Shown here in pieces: positions 1 through 5,386 of a stretch of 5,386 nt of DNA. Each line of letters starts with the position of its first letter. Positions within the stretch are counted from its first letter, which is position 1. The stretch covers positions 1 to 5,386 of the forward strand of contig JAJKIL010000114.1 of assembly GCA_021154515.1 (NCBI GenBank). The letters are read 5' to 3'. The notes beneath the pieces are model-generated. The model had not been told where the DNA came from. It saw only the letters and a list, made by a program, of their open reading frames with translations, and ran no database searches. Made by a program: the position numbers and the translations under genes. The DNA comes from Niastella sp. GTDB taxonomy: Bacteria; Bacteroidota; Bacteroidia; Chitinophagales; Chitinophagaceae.

Positions 1-1451
1 ACTGTTTGCGCCATGGGCCGGAACATTTTGCCTTCAATACCCTGTAAGGAATAAATGGGCAGGTAAACCACCAGGATAATGATCTGACCAAAGATGGCGG
101 CGTTCATCATTTTTGAAGCACTGTGCTGTACTTCTTCATCCATACTGCTTTGGCTAAGCCTGTTTATAGCGGAGAAATGTTTTGAATGGCTCAGGCGATG
201 CATGACCGCTTCTACGATTATCACCGCTCCGTCTACGATCAATCCAAAGTCAATAGCGCCCAGACTCATCAGGTTGCCACTCACGCCAAACACATTCATC
301 AATATAATGGCGAATAACATCGATAACGGAATAACAGACGCCACTACCAACCCGGCCCGCAGGTTGCCCAGGAACACCACCAGCACAAAAACCACGATCA
401 ATGCCCCTTCTATCAAATTCTTTTGAACCGTACCTATTGCATGATTCACCATTTTGGTACGGTCTATAAACGGTTCTATCACTACCCCTTCCGGTAAGGT
501 TTGTTGTATCTGTTTTACTTTTTCCTTTACCCGTTTAATTACAGCCGATGAATTCTCGCCTTTCAGCATCATCACAATGGCGCCTGCCACTTCCCCTTTG
601 TCGTTATAGGTCATAGCCCCGTACCGGGTGGCATTTCCCAGATTTATGGAAGCAACATCCCGCATTAATACCGGTATGCCCTCACCCATTGTTTTCACAA
701 CTATATTGCCGATGTCCTGTTCGTTTGTCAGCAATCCCTCACTGCGGATAAATAATACCGTGGGGCCCTTTTCAATATAGGCGCCACCCGTATTCTGGTT
801 ATTCTTTTCAAGGGCAGTGAATATATCATCGATGGTAAGGTTGTGCGATTTCAGCCGGGATGTATTCACCGCTATCTCGTATTGTTTCAACCGGCCGCCA
901 AAGCTCGACACCTCAGCTACCCCGGGTGTGCCCAGCAATTGACGACGAATGATCCAATCCTGCATGGTTCGCAACTCCATGGCATCATACTTTTGCTCAT
1001 AGCCTTTTTTGGCTCTTACCACATACTGGTAAATTTCACCAAGACCGGTTGTTACGGGCGCCAGTTCGGGCCTGCCCAGTTGTGCAGGTATCTGGCTTTG
1101 CACCTGTTGCATCCGTTCGGCAATTTGTTGCCGGGCCCAGTATACATCCACATTATCATTAAATACAATAGTTACTACCGACAGACCAAAACGTGAAATA
1201 CTCCTGATCTCCTTAAGACCCGGGATCGTGCTGTTAACCTGCTCTATGGGAAAGGTGATCAATCGCTCCACATCGGGCGCACCCAGTGATGGTGAAGTGG
1301 TGATTACCTGAACCTGGTTATCGGTAATATCAGGAACAGCATCTATGGGTAATTTAGTTACCGCATAAGCTCCCCAGATTAAAAGGGTCAAAACAAATAA
1401 ACCGATTACCAGCTTATTCTTTATAGAAAAACGAATAATTGCCTGGATCAT
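1..1451 (-). CDS. CzcA/CusA-family heavy-metal RND efflux transporter, N-terminal part (3' end beyond window)
   Basis: Inner-membrane, proton-driven pump subunit of a tripartite CBA metal exporter. An open frame runs from the ATG at 1451 to the left edge without a stop, giving 483 residues, a little under half of the usual ~1,030-1,050. Visible in order: TM1 (about 12-31) followed by the family-typical LPIDAVPDITDNQVQV (34-49); a porter-domain segment with GAPDVERLITFPIEQ (57-71) and DVYWARQQIAERM (102-114); TM2 (348-363), TM3 (366-388), TM4 (394-417) and TM5 (about 446-466). TM4 carries DFGLIVDGAVIIVEA with D401, D407 and E414, matching the proton-relay acids of CzcA (D402, D408, E415). The DFG/DGA/VE pattern is that of the divalent-cation (Zn/Co/Cd/Ni) HME classes rather than the Cu/Ag class, so czcA-like is preferred over cusA; the substrate is inferred. 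The final residue of the usual VEN is Ala here. The gene lies 154 bp downstream of the His/Cys-rich gene on the same strand. Only an A-rich, SD-poor leader precedes the ATG. Adaptor and outer-membrane channel genes are expected to the left. Confidence -1.
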   Translation of the reverse strand, partial: MIQAIIRFSIKNKLVIGLFVLTLLIWGAYAVTKLPIDAVPDITDNQVQVITTSPSLGAPDVERLITFPIEQVNSTIPGLKEIRSISRFGLSVVTIVFNDNVDVYWARQQIAERMQQVQSQIPAQLGRPELAPVTTGLGEIYQYVVRAKKGYEQKYDAMELRTMQDWIIRRQLLGTPGVAEVSSFGGRLKQYEIAVNTSRLKSHNLTIDDIFTALEKNNQNTGGAYIEKGPTVLFIRSEGLLTNEQDIGNIVVKTMGEGIPVLMRDVASINLGNATRYGAMTYNDKGEVAGAIVMMLKGENSSAVIKRVKEKVKQIQQTLPEGVVIEPFIDRTKMVNHAIGTVQKNLIEGALIVVFVLVVFLGNLRAGLVVASVIPLSMLFAIILMNVFGVSGNLMSLGAIDFGLIVDGAVIIVEAVMHRLSHSKHFSAINRLSQSSMDEEVQHSASKMMNAAIFGQIIILVVYLPIYSLQGIEGKMFRPMAQT

Positions 1452-1465
1452 GAAATTCTTTTAGT

Positions 1466-1481
1466 CGTGAAACGTGAAACG
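1466..1481 (-). repeat. Short tandem heptamer repeat upstream of the RND start
   Basis: On the plus strand CGTGAAA occurs twice back to back (1466-1472 and 1473-1479), followed by CG. On the minus strand this reads CGTTTCACGTTTCACG and ends 15 bases before the pump ATG. It may be part of a regulator site or chance; the unit is too short to be significant by itself. Confidence -1.
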
Positions 1482-1548
1482 CACCGGCTCAGGCTGCTGA
1501 TTTGCAGGCAGCATGCCAATACATTAACTATCACCAATACGATTCACG

Positions 1549-1565
1549 CAATCGTTAACCGATTG
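1549..1565. repeat. 6-bp inverted repeat in the pump leader, possible operator
   Basis: CAATCG TTAAC CGATTG is a perfect 6-bp inverted repeat with a 5-base centre. It lies about 40 bases after the stop of the His/Cys-rich gene and about 100 bases before the pump ATG. No T-run follows on either strand, so it is not a canonical terminator. The dyad form would suit a dimeric repressor, but there is no match to an operator I recognise. Its centre includes GTTAAC-like sequence that also occurs in the divergent promoter region (2053-2060). Confidence -1.
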
Positions 1566-1605
1566 AACACGTTAGTTTCAACATTAAATAAATACTGCTA
1601 TGGAA

Positions 1606-1995
1606 TTAAGCGCAACGGGGAGGCTGAAAGATGTCTGCTATCGATAGTAAGGAGTGATTGTCTTCATCGTGCAGAATAAACTCGTTCTTTATTTCTGTAG
1701 TGCGTACCGGCCATTCAATAAAGGTCATAACCGGGCACTCGCAGCTGAGTGCTGTTGTAACGGCGCAGCAATCGGAATGCCGGAAGGGCAATTGATTGTC
1801 GCGCTGATAATCAGCGTCTCTTACATATTGATGAATGTAATGTTCCTTTAAAAAAGACAACAGTGAAACTGCAGGGTCGTGGTGACGGTGTTCAACAAAA
1901 TGTTGTATTAAGACCGGTATTCGCAGAAACTGGTGCATTTCCGAGAATGACAGCATATAAATACACATAAAAAATATGGCCACGGCCTTTTTCAC
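1606..1995 (-). CDS. Small exported His/Cys-rich protein, pump-associated (conserved Bacteroidetes hypothetical)
   Basis: A 129-residue protein with a basic then hydrophobic N-terminus (MKKAVAIFFMCIYMLSFSEM, residues 1-20), which looks like a signal peptide or membrane anchor, so it probably acts in the periplasm or at the membrane. The mature part is rich in metal-ligand residues: HFVEHRHHDP (32-41), H52/H55, PFRHSDCC (70-77), CEC (85-87), H109, H114 and C128. The ending DIFQPP (121-126) and the PFRxxDC motif are features I recall from small uncharacterised proteins encoded just upstream of CzcA/CusA pumps in Bacteroidetes; this is from memory, not a search. The context suggests a metal-binding accessory or sensor for the pump, but no function is established. 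The start is GTG at 1995: an in-frame TGA lies two codons upstream and the MKK start fits a signal peptide. Internal ATGs at codons 10, 14 and 20 would destroy the signal. No Shine-Dalgarno is seen; the -7-like element at 2000-2007 would make the mRNA nearly leaderless. Stop TAA at 1606-1608. Confidence -1.
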   Translation of the reverse strand: MKKAVAIFFMCIYMLSFSEMHQFLRIPVLIQHFVEHRHHDPAVSLLSFLKEHYIHQYVRDADYQRDNQLPFRHSDCCAVTTALSCECPVMTFIEWPVRTTEIKNEFILHDEDNHSLLSIADIFQPPRCA

Positions 1996-1999
1996 GGGT

Positions 2000-2007
2000 C
2001 AAATGTA
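2000..2007 (-). promoter_or_regulatory. Candidate Bacteroidetes -7 element for the His/Cys-rich gene and pump
   Basis: On the minus strand TACATTTG is an exact match to the Bacteroidetes -7 consensus TAnnTTTG. It ends only four bases before the GTG start at 1995, so transcription would begin at or very near the start codon. The -33 element is poor: the nearest TTG (2021-2023) is about 13 bases upstream instead of about 20. Without that support the assignment is tentative. Confidence -1.
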
Positions 2008-2066
2008 CAAAACAACCCGGCAATTAAGTATGGCTAATTATTTTTTAACATGGGTTAACGCCAGCG

Positions 2067-2074
2067 TATCTTTA
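2067..2074 (+). promoter_or_regulatory. Candidate -7 element for the LytTR gene
   Basis: TATCTTTA matches TAnnTTTG at seven of eight positions and lies 16 bases upstream of the ATG at 2091, leaving a leader of roughly 12 bases. A T-rich stretch (2041-2046) sits about 20 bases upstream, where a -33 element would be, but it lacks the G of TTTG. This is a weak candidate supported mainly by position. Confidence -1.
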
Positions 2075-2090
2075 CTATCAAGACTGTTTT

Positions 2091-2957
2091 ATGATATTAA
2101 ACCGGCCGTTTCCTTTAGATACTCCCTCGCGTCAATCGTTCCGGTATACTTTTTATGCCGCGCTTTGTGTGTTCCTGATTCTCGTATTGTTAAAGCCATT
2201 TGGTCTTGATGAATTAAAAAACCCCAAACTATTATTTCATGCTGTTTTATATGCACTGGTTACCTTCATTTGTGCCTCTGCAAACACCTTTCTACTTCCT
2301 AGGCTTTTTCCAACAATTTACCGGGAAGAAAAATGGACTGTGGGAAAAGAATGTATACATATGTGCTGGCAACTGATCCCAATTGCCATCGGCAACTGGC
2401 TGTTGACTCATTGGCTTTACAAAAGCAATTTAAGCTGGCATAATTTGTTCAATTTTTTGTGGATCACAGGGGTGGTGGGGATTTTTCCGCTATGGCTCAA
2501 TATATTATTAAAACAGCAACGGTTGTTAAAAAAATACCAGGCCGGCGCCTCCCTGCTCGAGGAGCAATTGAACCAACCGGTAAGTACCCCCCGGGCAATA
2601 ACACAGGTACCGGAACATATAGTATTTACCAGTGAAAACGGGAAAGAGCAATTTATGCTACCACCCGGTGAGATCAGGTATATTACTGCTGCGGACAATT
2701 ATGTGCGGATATATTTTATAAAAGATAAACAACCAACCACCTACCTGTTGCGGAATACCCTGCGAAAAGCAGAAGATGTATTATCGCCCTTCCCCCAATT
2801 TTTCCGGTGTCACCGCGCCTATATAGTAAACCTGAAAGTAGTACAACATGTGAGCGGCAACGCTCAGGGCTATAAACTACATCTGAAAGATGTGGAAGAA
2901 CTGATTCCCGTATCACGCAATCTAAATGCCCAACTGGCCCACAAACTCCCTCTTTAG
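2091..2957 (+). CDS. Membrane-anchored LytTR-family transcriptional regulator
   Basis: A 288-residue DNA-binding regulator. The N-terminal half has four predicted TM segments (about 18-38, 47-69, 88-109, 118-140), followed by a short polar, probably coiled linker (141-165) and a C-terminal LytTR domain (about 175-285). LytTR hallmarks are IRYITAADNYVRIYF (195-209), LLRNTL (219-224), FFRCHRAYIVNL (237-248), SGNAQGYKLHL (255-265) and IPVSR (272-276). No receiver domain is present, so it is not a standard AgrA/LytR response regulator. It resembles the one-component membrane LytTR proteins common in Bacteroidetes, in which the membrane domain presumably senses a signal or couples to a partner. 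Known LytTR domains bind DNA through beta-strands at paired direct repeats; I could not identify such a pair with confidence. It is transcribed divergently from the metal-efflux unit with 95 bp between starts, so local regulation is possible but inferred. The ATG at 2091 places all four TMs in the product; no strong Shine-Dalgarno precedes it. Confidence -1.
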   Translation: MILNRPFPLDTPSRQSFRYTFYAALCVFLILVLLKPFGLDELKNPKLLFHAVLYALVTFICASANTFLLPRLFPTIYREEKWTVGKECIHMCWQLIPIAIGNWLLTHWLYKSNLSWHNLFNFLWITGVVGIFPLWLNILLKQQRLLKKYQAGASLLEEQLNQPVSTPRAITQVPEHIVFTSENGKEQFMLPPGEIRYITAADNYVRIYFIKDKQPTTYLLRNTLRKAEDVLSPFPQFFRCHRAYIVNLKVVQHVSGNAQGYKLHLKDVEELIPVSRNLNAQLAHKLPL

Positions 2958-2963
2958 GGGCCG

Positions 2964-2982
2964 GGGGTATGCATTCTGCCCC
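2964..2982 (+). terminator. Weak hairpin just after the LytTR stop, possible terminator
   Basis: GGGGTA (2964-2969) can pair with TGCCCC (2977-2982), giving five Watson-Crick pairs and one G-T wobble around a 7-base loop, six bases past the stop codon. The position and the G/C-rich stem suit a transcript end, but no T-run follows, so it is not a canonical intrinsic terminator. Confidence -1.
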
Positions 2983-3007
2983 ACACCATAGCATTTCATC
3001 CCTTGTA

Positions 3008-3040
3008 TTTGGAAAACGCACTGATATACAGGCATTTTTG
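3008..3040 (+). promoter_or_regulatory. Candidate Bacteroidetes promoter for the seven-TM gene
   Basis: TTTG (3008-3011) and CATTTTTG (3033-3040, seven of eight matches to TAnnTTTG) are separated by 21 bases, close to the spacing expected for -33 and -7 elements. This is the best-formed promoter candidate in the window. The predicted transcription start, around 3043-3045, falls inside the left arm of the inverted repeat at 3039-3070. Confidence -1.
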
Positions 3041-3070
3041 TAACAGGCAACGGCGGTGTTGCCTGTTACA
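3039..3070. repeat. Perfect 13-bp inverted repeat upstream of the seven-TM gene
   Basis: TGTAACAGGCAAC (3039-3051) and GTTGCCTGTTACA (3058-3070) are exact reverse complements around a 6-base centre, GGCGGT. The right arm ends 16 bases before the ATG at 3087. No T-run follows on either strand (ATTAAAACG on plus; AAAAATGCC on minus), so it is not a textbook terminator. It overlaps the -7 end and predicted start of the candidate promoter, which suits an operator or a 5'-leader stem-loop. It could alternatively terminate the upstream LytTR transcript without a U-tract. Confidence -1.
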
Positions 3071-3086
3071 TTAAAACGAACAATTT

Positions 3087-3779
3087 ATGACCAGCCTGTT
3101 AAAAGTTATGCTCATCCTGCACATCATCAGCGGTTTCACGGCGCTTACCTGCGGCCTGTTTTCAATGCTCAATAAAAAAGGCGCCCGAAACCATCGCCTT
3201 ACCGGTAAGCTCTTCTTTTATGGCATGACCGGGGTTTTTGTAACGGCCACTTTTATTTCCATAGTAAAGAATATTCCATTCCTGTTTATGGTAGGCTTTT
3301 TTAGTTATTACCTTACCTGTTCGGGATACAGAGCGCTATATCTTAAAAAATTGCATATGCAACAGCAGCCGGCTCCGCTCGATTGGATCATCAGCATCAC
3401 CGGCATCATAGCGGGACTAGCCCTTGTTACTTTCAGTTATTTCTGGTTCACCCAACGGGGAATGTGGGGAACCGTGCCCCTTTCTTTTGGTGTATTTTGC
3501 TTTGTAAGTGGCTTAAAGGACATTCGCCGCTTTTACCAACGGCCAGATAATAAACAACATTGGTTCTTTACCCATGGCAGTCGGATGGGTGGCGCTTTTG
3601 CCGCAACTGTTACCGCATTTATTGTGGTAAATGTTCACATCGGCACGTTGAGCTGGGTGTTATGGATCTTACCGGGTGTATTGATCGGGGTATGGACAAG
3701 CGTCATTTTATCACGTTACCGTAAACTATTCAAGGGGAAGAAAACAACCCTTACTACAACCCCGGTAGTCAACTCTTAG
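3087..3779 (+). CDS. Seven-TM membrane protein, DUF2306-like, unknown function
   Basis: A 230-residue integral membrane protein with about seven hydrophobic segments (roughly 4-27, 42-60, 64-84, 99-121, 127-145, 166-184, 188-208) and a basic, Thr-rich cytoplasm-like tail (210-230). The pattern LHIISGFTALTCGL (11-24), then KKGARNHRLTGKLF (30-43), then HWFFTHGSRMGGAFAATVTA (158-177) and VVN (180-182), resembles the DUF2306 type of predicted membrane proteins, which share conserved His residues near helix ends (here H12, H36, H163). Family assignment is from memory and moderate; the molecular role is unknown. The ATG at 3087 begins just before the first hydrophobic segment and follows an A-rich leader without a clear Shine-Dalgarno. 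The candidate promoter and 13-bp inverted repeat upstream suggest its own, possibly regulated, transcription unit. Its TAG stop (3777-3779) overlaps the TAA stop of the convergent porin gene. Confidence -1.
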   Translation: MTSLLKVMLILHIISGFTALTCGLFSMLNKKGARNHRLTGKLFFYGMTGVFVTATFISIVKNIPFLFMVGFFSYYLTCSGYRALYLKKLHMQQQPAPLDWIISITGIIAGLALVTFSYFWFTQRGMWGTVPLSFGVFCFVSGLKDIRRFYQRPDNKQHWFFTHGSRMGGAFAATVTAFIVVNVHIGTLSWVLWILPGVLIGVWTSVILSRYRKLFKGKKTTLTTTPVVNS

Positions 3780-5386
3780 TTTACAAAGCTCCAGAAGATA
3801 CCTACCCGTATTTGCATACCGGGGTAAGGATAACCATTGGTAGGAATGTTATTTCTTGTAAAGCCGCCTCCTGGCAGGTTAATGGTGTTAAGATTTTCGG
3901 CCCGTACATACGCATTAAAGCTTTTAATGCGGAAGTGCAGGAACGCGCTGATATCAGGGCGCTCCAACTTTACGGTATTTACATCCTGGTAAAAGTATTG
4001 TCCGAGTAATGGAGAGTATTCTGGTGCTTTATACGACGTGAAATAACGCATTTCACCGCCGAAACTGATGCGCAGGTTTTTAAACCCAAGGCTGCCATCA
4101 TAACCAATTTGGTTACGAGTAGTAAACAGGGGCAGATTAACCGGTCCGTCACCCAGGCGTTGCTGTAAGGTCACCCAGGTTTTCCAGTTCCAGTTGCCAC
4201 CGATCCGGAAGATCTTTTCGCCCGAGATCTGCAGCACGTTAAACAAGGTAGAAGCCTGAGCAACCTGTATGTAACCACTATAATAAGTATAATTGGTAAC
4301 CAGGTAATACTTACCTGTTACCTTCAATTTCAATTTGGGTTGTTCAAACGTACCAAATAATAAGCTGGTATTTTCCTTTTTCAGATCGAGCGGTGAGGCA
4401 GCCGTGTCGAGGTAAAAAGTAGTGCCAGGATGGAACATATACGACGGCGTACGATTGGTGTTTTGAAAACCAACCTGTAAATAACCGATCTGTTTGCTTA
4501 TCAATCGTCGTAAACTGATGTAGGCCATATAGTCGCCGGCATTATAACCGGCTACATAAAAATTACCATACGCTTCAATATCCCATTTCTTGTTACGGGT
4601 AAGGTTGCGGTACTCACCGTGGATAAACGTGTTAAAATTATTTTTGGAGAAAACGCTGTCTTTATGATAGATCGAATCTGTAGATTGCCCCTTAAGGGTT
4701 TGCAACGAAGCGCCCAGCTTCAGAAATTGTTGCGCGTTCTTGGCATCGGGGAAAGTGTAAAAAGAAAAATCATTTGTCAGTTCCTTCCAGTATTCCTTGG
4801 CATAAAAAGTATCTATGGGAAGTGCCAGATTTAACAAATACAAACTATCGTAGTAGGAACTATTGGTATGAGTATCCTGGTAGCGGTTGTGATAAGTACT
4901 GTATTCAATTGTATGCTCCAGCCGTAAACGCGGATAGAACAGCGGAACAACAGTGGTATCATTAATCACTAAGGAATCTTTTTGTCCAATGTCGTACTGC
5001 TGCCGCAACAAATAGGTAGCGTTGGTGTACAACCGGCCTGTAGCGATATTGGAACTGAAAAAGTTGCGGCTGCCAGGGTTATCGGGCCCCAGCTTGGTGG
5101 GAATGTTCGACCTATCATCAAATCCACCGCCGGCACTGTCTAAAAACCCAGGTGAAGCAATACCGCCATTTTCACCGGATTGCAATTTGTTACCTACTAT
5201 TATGACGAAGTTACTGTACCGTTTATTCTTCGACTGATACCAGGAAGTAAAGCGGTAATTATTATGATTGGTGTTCTGGTTCTGATAAAAACCGGGCGAG
5301 TTAATAAGCCGGTATTCAAATGCCATATTCCAGTTGGGCTTCAGGTTCTGCGTATGCATGAGGCGGATGAGCTGTTCAGACTTGGC
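3776..5386 (-). CDS. Putative outer-membrane porin (Porin_10-like), C-terminal part (5' end beyond window)
   Basis: An outer-membrane beta-barrel protein of the 'putative porin' type common in Bacteroidetes, presumed to pass small solutes; its substrate is unknown. The frame is open to the right edge: nine codons (AKSEQLIRL) precede the Met encoded at 5357-5359, so that Met is internal, and 536 residues are visible of a family usually about 600-700 long. The signal peptide and first strands are outside the window. Family-like features are QNLKPNWNMAFEYRLINSPG (residues 13-32 of the visible part), the following NNYRFTSWYQS, many alternating aromatic/polar strands (for example IEAYGNFYVAGYNAG and KVTGKYYLVTNYTYYSGY) and the terminal strand QIRVGIFWSFVN, ending in aromatic-rich residues as expected for BAM recognition. 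Asn, Tyr and Thr are abundant, typical of surface barrels. It converges on the seven-TM gene with a 4-bp overlap (3776-3779), and no bidirectional terminator is visible between them. Confidence -1.
   Translation of the reverse strand, partial: AKSEQLIRLMHTQNLKPNWNMAFEYRLINSPGFYQNQNTNHNNYRFTSWYQSKNKRYSNFVIIVGNKLQSGENGGIASPGFLDSAGGGFDDRSNIPTKLGPDNPGSRNFFSSNIATGRLYTNATYLLRQQYDIGQKDSLVINDTTVVPLFYPRLRLEHTIEYSTYHNRYQDTHTNSSYYDSLYLLNLALPIDTFYAKEYWKELTNDFSFYTFPDAKNAQQFLKLGASLQTLKGQSTDSIYHKDSVFSKNNFNTFIHGEYRNLTRNKKWDIEAYGNFYVAGYNAGDYMAYISLRRLISKQIGYLQVGFQNTNRTPSYMFHPGTTFYLDTAASPLDLKKENTSLLFGTFEQPKLKLKVTGKYYLVTNYTYYSGYIQVAQASTLFNVLQISGEKIFRIGGNWNWKTWVTLQQRLGDGPVNLPLFTTRNQIGYDGSLGFKNLRISFGGEMRYFTSYKAPEYSPLLGQYFYQDVNTVKLERPDISAFLHFRIKSFNAYVRAENLNTINLPGGGFTRNNIPTNGYPYPGMQIRVGIFWSFVN

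Larger units (their letters stand above)
1452..1605 (-). other. Intergenic leader between the His/Cys-rich gene and the RND pump gene
   Basis: This 154-bp spacer separates two co-oriented genes. I see no TAnnTTTG-type promoter and no hairpin followed by a T-run on the minus strand, so read-through from the upstream gene is the simplest reading. It contains a 17-bp interrupted palindrome (1549-1565) and a short tandem repeat (1466-1481), listed separately. The spacer is long for an operon junction, so an internal regulated promoter or a processed leader is possible but not demonstrated. No small coding frame here looks convincing. Confidence -1.

Noticed and set aside
94..426. Plus-strand open frame of 110 codons
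   Set aside because: It is antisense to the conserved RND pump frame; its composition (runs of Thr, Ile, Asn) is what the complement of membrane-protein codons gives, and no family is recognisable.
843..1196. Plus-strand open frame of 117 codons
   Set aside because: It is antisense to the conserved porter-domain part of the RND pump and has no recognisable motif.
1467..1679. Plus-strand open frame of 70 codons over the pump leader
   Set aside because: It partly covers the intergenic leader and the end of the His/Cys-rich gene in antisense. It has no recognisable features and no promoter, so it is better explained as chance.
1976..2209. Plus-strand open frame of 77 codons overlapping the LytTR start
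   Set aside because: It overlaps the first TMs of the LytTR gene in another frame, and the LytTR frame carries clear family motifs.
2716..3021. Minus-strand open frame of 101 codons
   Set aside because: It is antisense to the most conserved part of the LytTR domain, with no motif or promoter.
3732..3769. Short stems AAGGG/CCCTT and ACTAC/GTAGT near the end of the seven-TM gene as a bidirectional terminator
   Set aside because: The stems have only 5 bp with loops of 7 or more bases and no T-run; such structures are expected by chance.
5022..5237. Plus-strand open frames within the porin (including 3812-4009, 4619-4834, 4774-4965, 5022-5237)
   Set aside because: All are antisense to a continuous beta-barrel coding frame and show no conserved features.
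5357..5359. ATG as the start of the porin gene
   Set aside because: The frame stays open upstream to the window edge with family-like residues (AKSEQLIRL), and a start here would leave the porin without a signal peptide.
1..5386. Window length equal to that of the phiX174 genome
   Set aside because: The content is bacterial chromosomal genes truncated at both ends, with no microvirus genes; the length is coincidental.

Overview
The window looks like chromosomal DNA from a member of the Bacteroidetes, most plausibly Chitinophagaceae (Chitinophaga/Niastella-like). Three things support this: a Porin_10-type 'putative porin', a membrane-anchored LytTR regulator without a kinase, and a small His/Cys-rich leader gene in front of an HME-RND pump, an arrangement I know from Bacteroidetes metal-efflux loci. 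Shine-Dalgarno sequences are poor throughout, and several gene starts have sequences close to the Bacteroidetes promoter consensus (-33 TTTG / -7 TAnnTTTG). The taxon is inferred from gene families only.

Layout: (1) 1-1995, minus strand. A metal-efflux unit: a 129-aa exported His/Cys-rich protein (1606-1995, GTG start), then the N-terminal 483 residues of a CzcA/CusA-type RND transporter (start at 1451, running off the left edge). The TM4 motif is of the divalent-cation type (DFG...DGA...VE). (2) 1996-2090, a 95-bp divergent intergenic region with a candidate promoter on each strand. (3) 2091-2957, plus strand, a four-TM LytTR transcription factor. (4) 2958-3086, an intergenic region with a weak hairpin just after the regulator and, just before the next gene, a perfect 13-bp inverted repeat lying on a candidate promoter/transcription start. 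(5) 3087-3779, plus strand, a seven-TM protein resembling DUF2306. (6) 3776-5386, minus strand, the C-terminal 536 residues of a putative outer-membrane porin running off the right edge. It converges on the seven-TM gene with overlapping stop codons.

How the parts may work together: the efflux unit would take divalent metal from the periplasm or inner membrane to the outside, with adaptor and outer-membrane channel genes expected beyond position 1. The 129-aa protein is probably a periplasmic accessory. The divergent LytTR regulator is a candidate local regulator, but nothing in the sequence proves it controls the pump. The DUF2306-like protein and the porin are probably unrelated genes.

No RNA genes, insertion sequences, CRISPR arrays or phage genes were seen, and there is no gene-free stretch longer than 300 bases. 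No clearly new system is present. The best candidates for a second look are the His/Cys-rich pump-associated protein, its apparently leaderless GTG start, and the 13-bp inverted repeat before the seven-TM gene.
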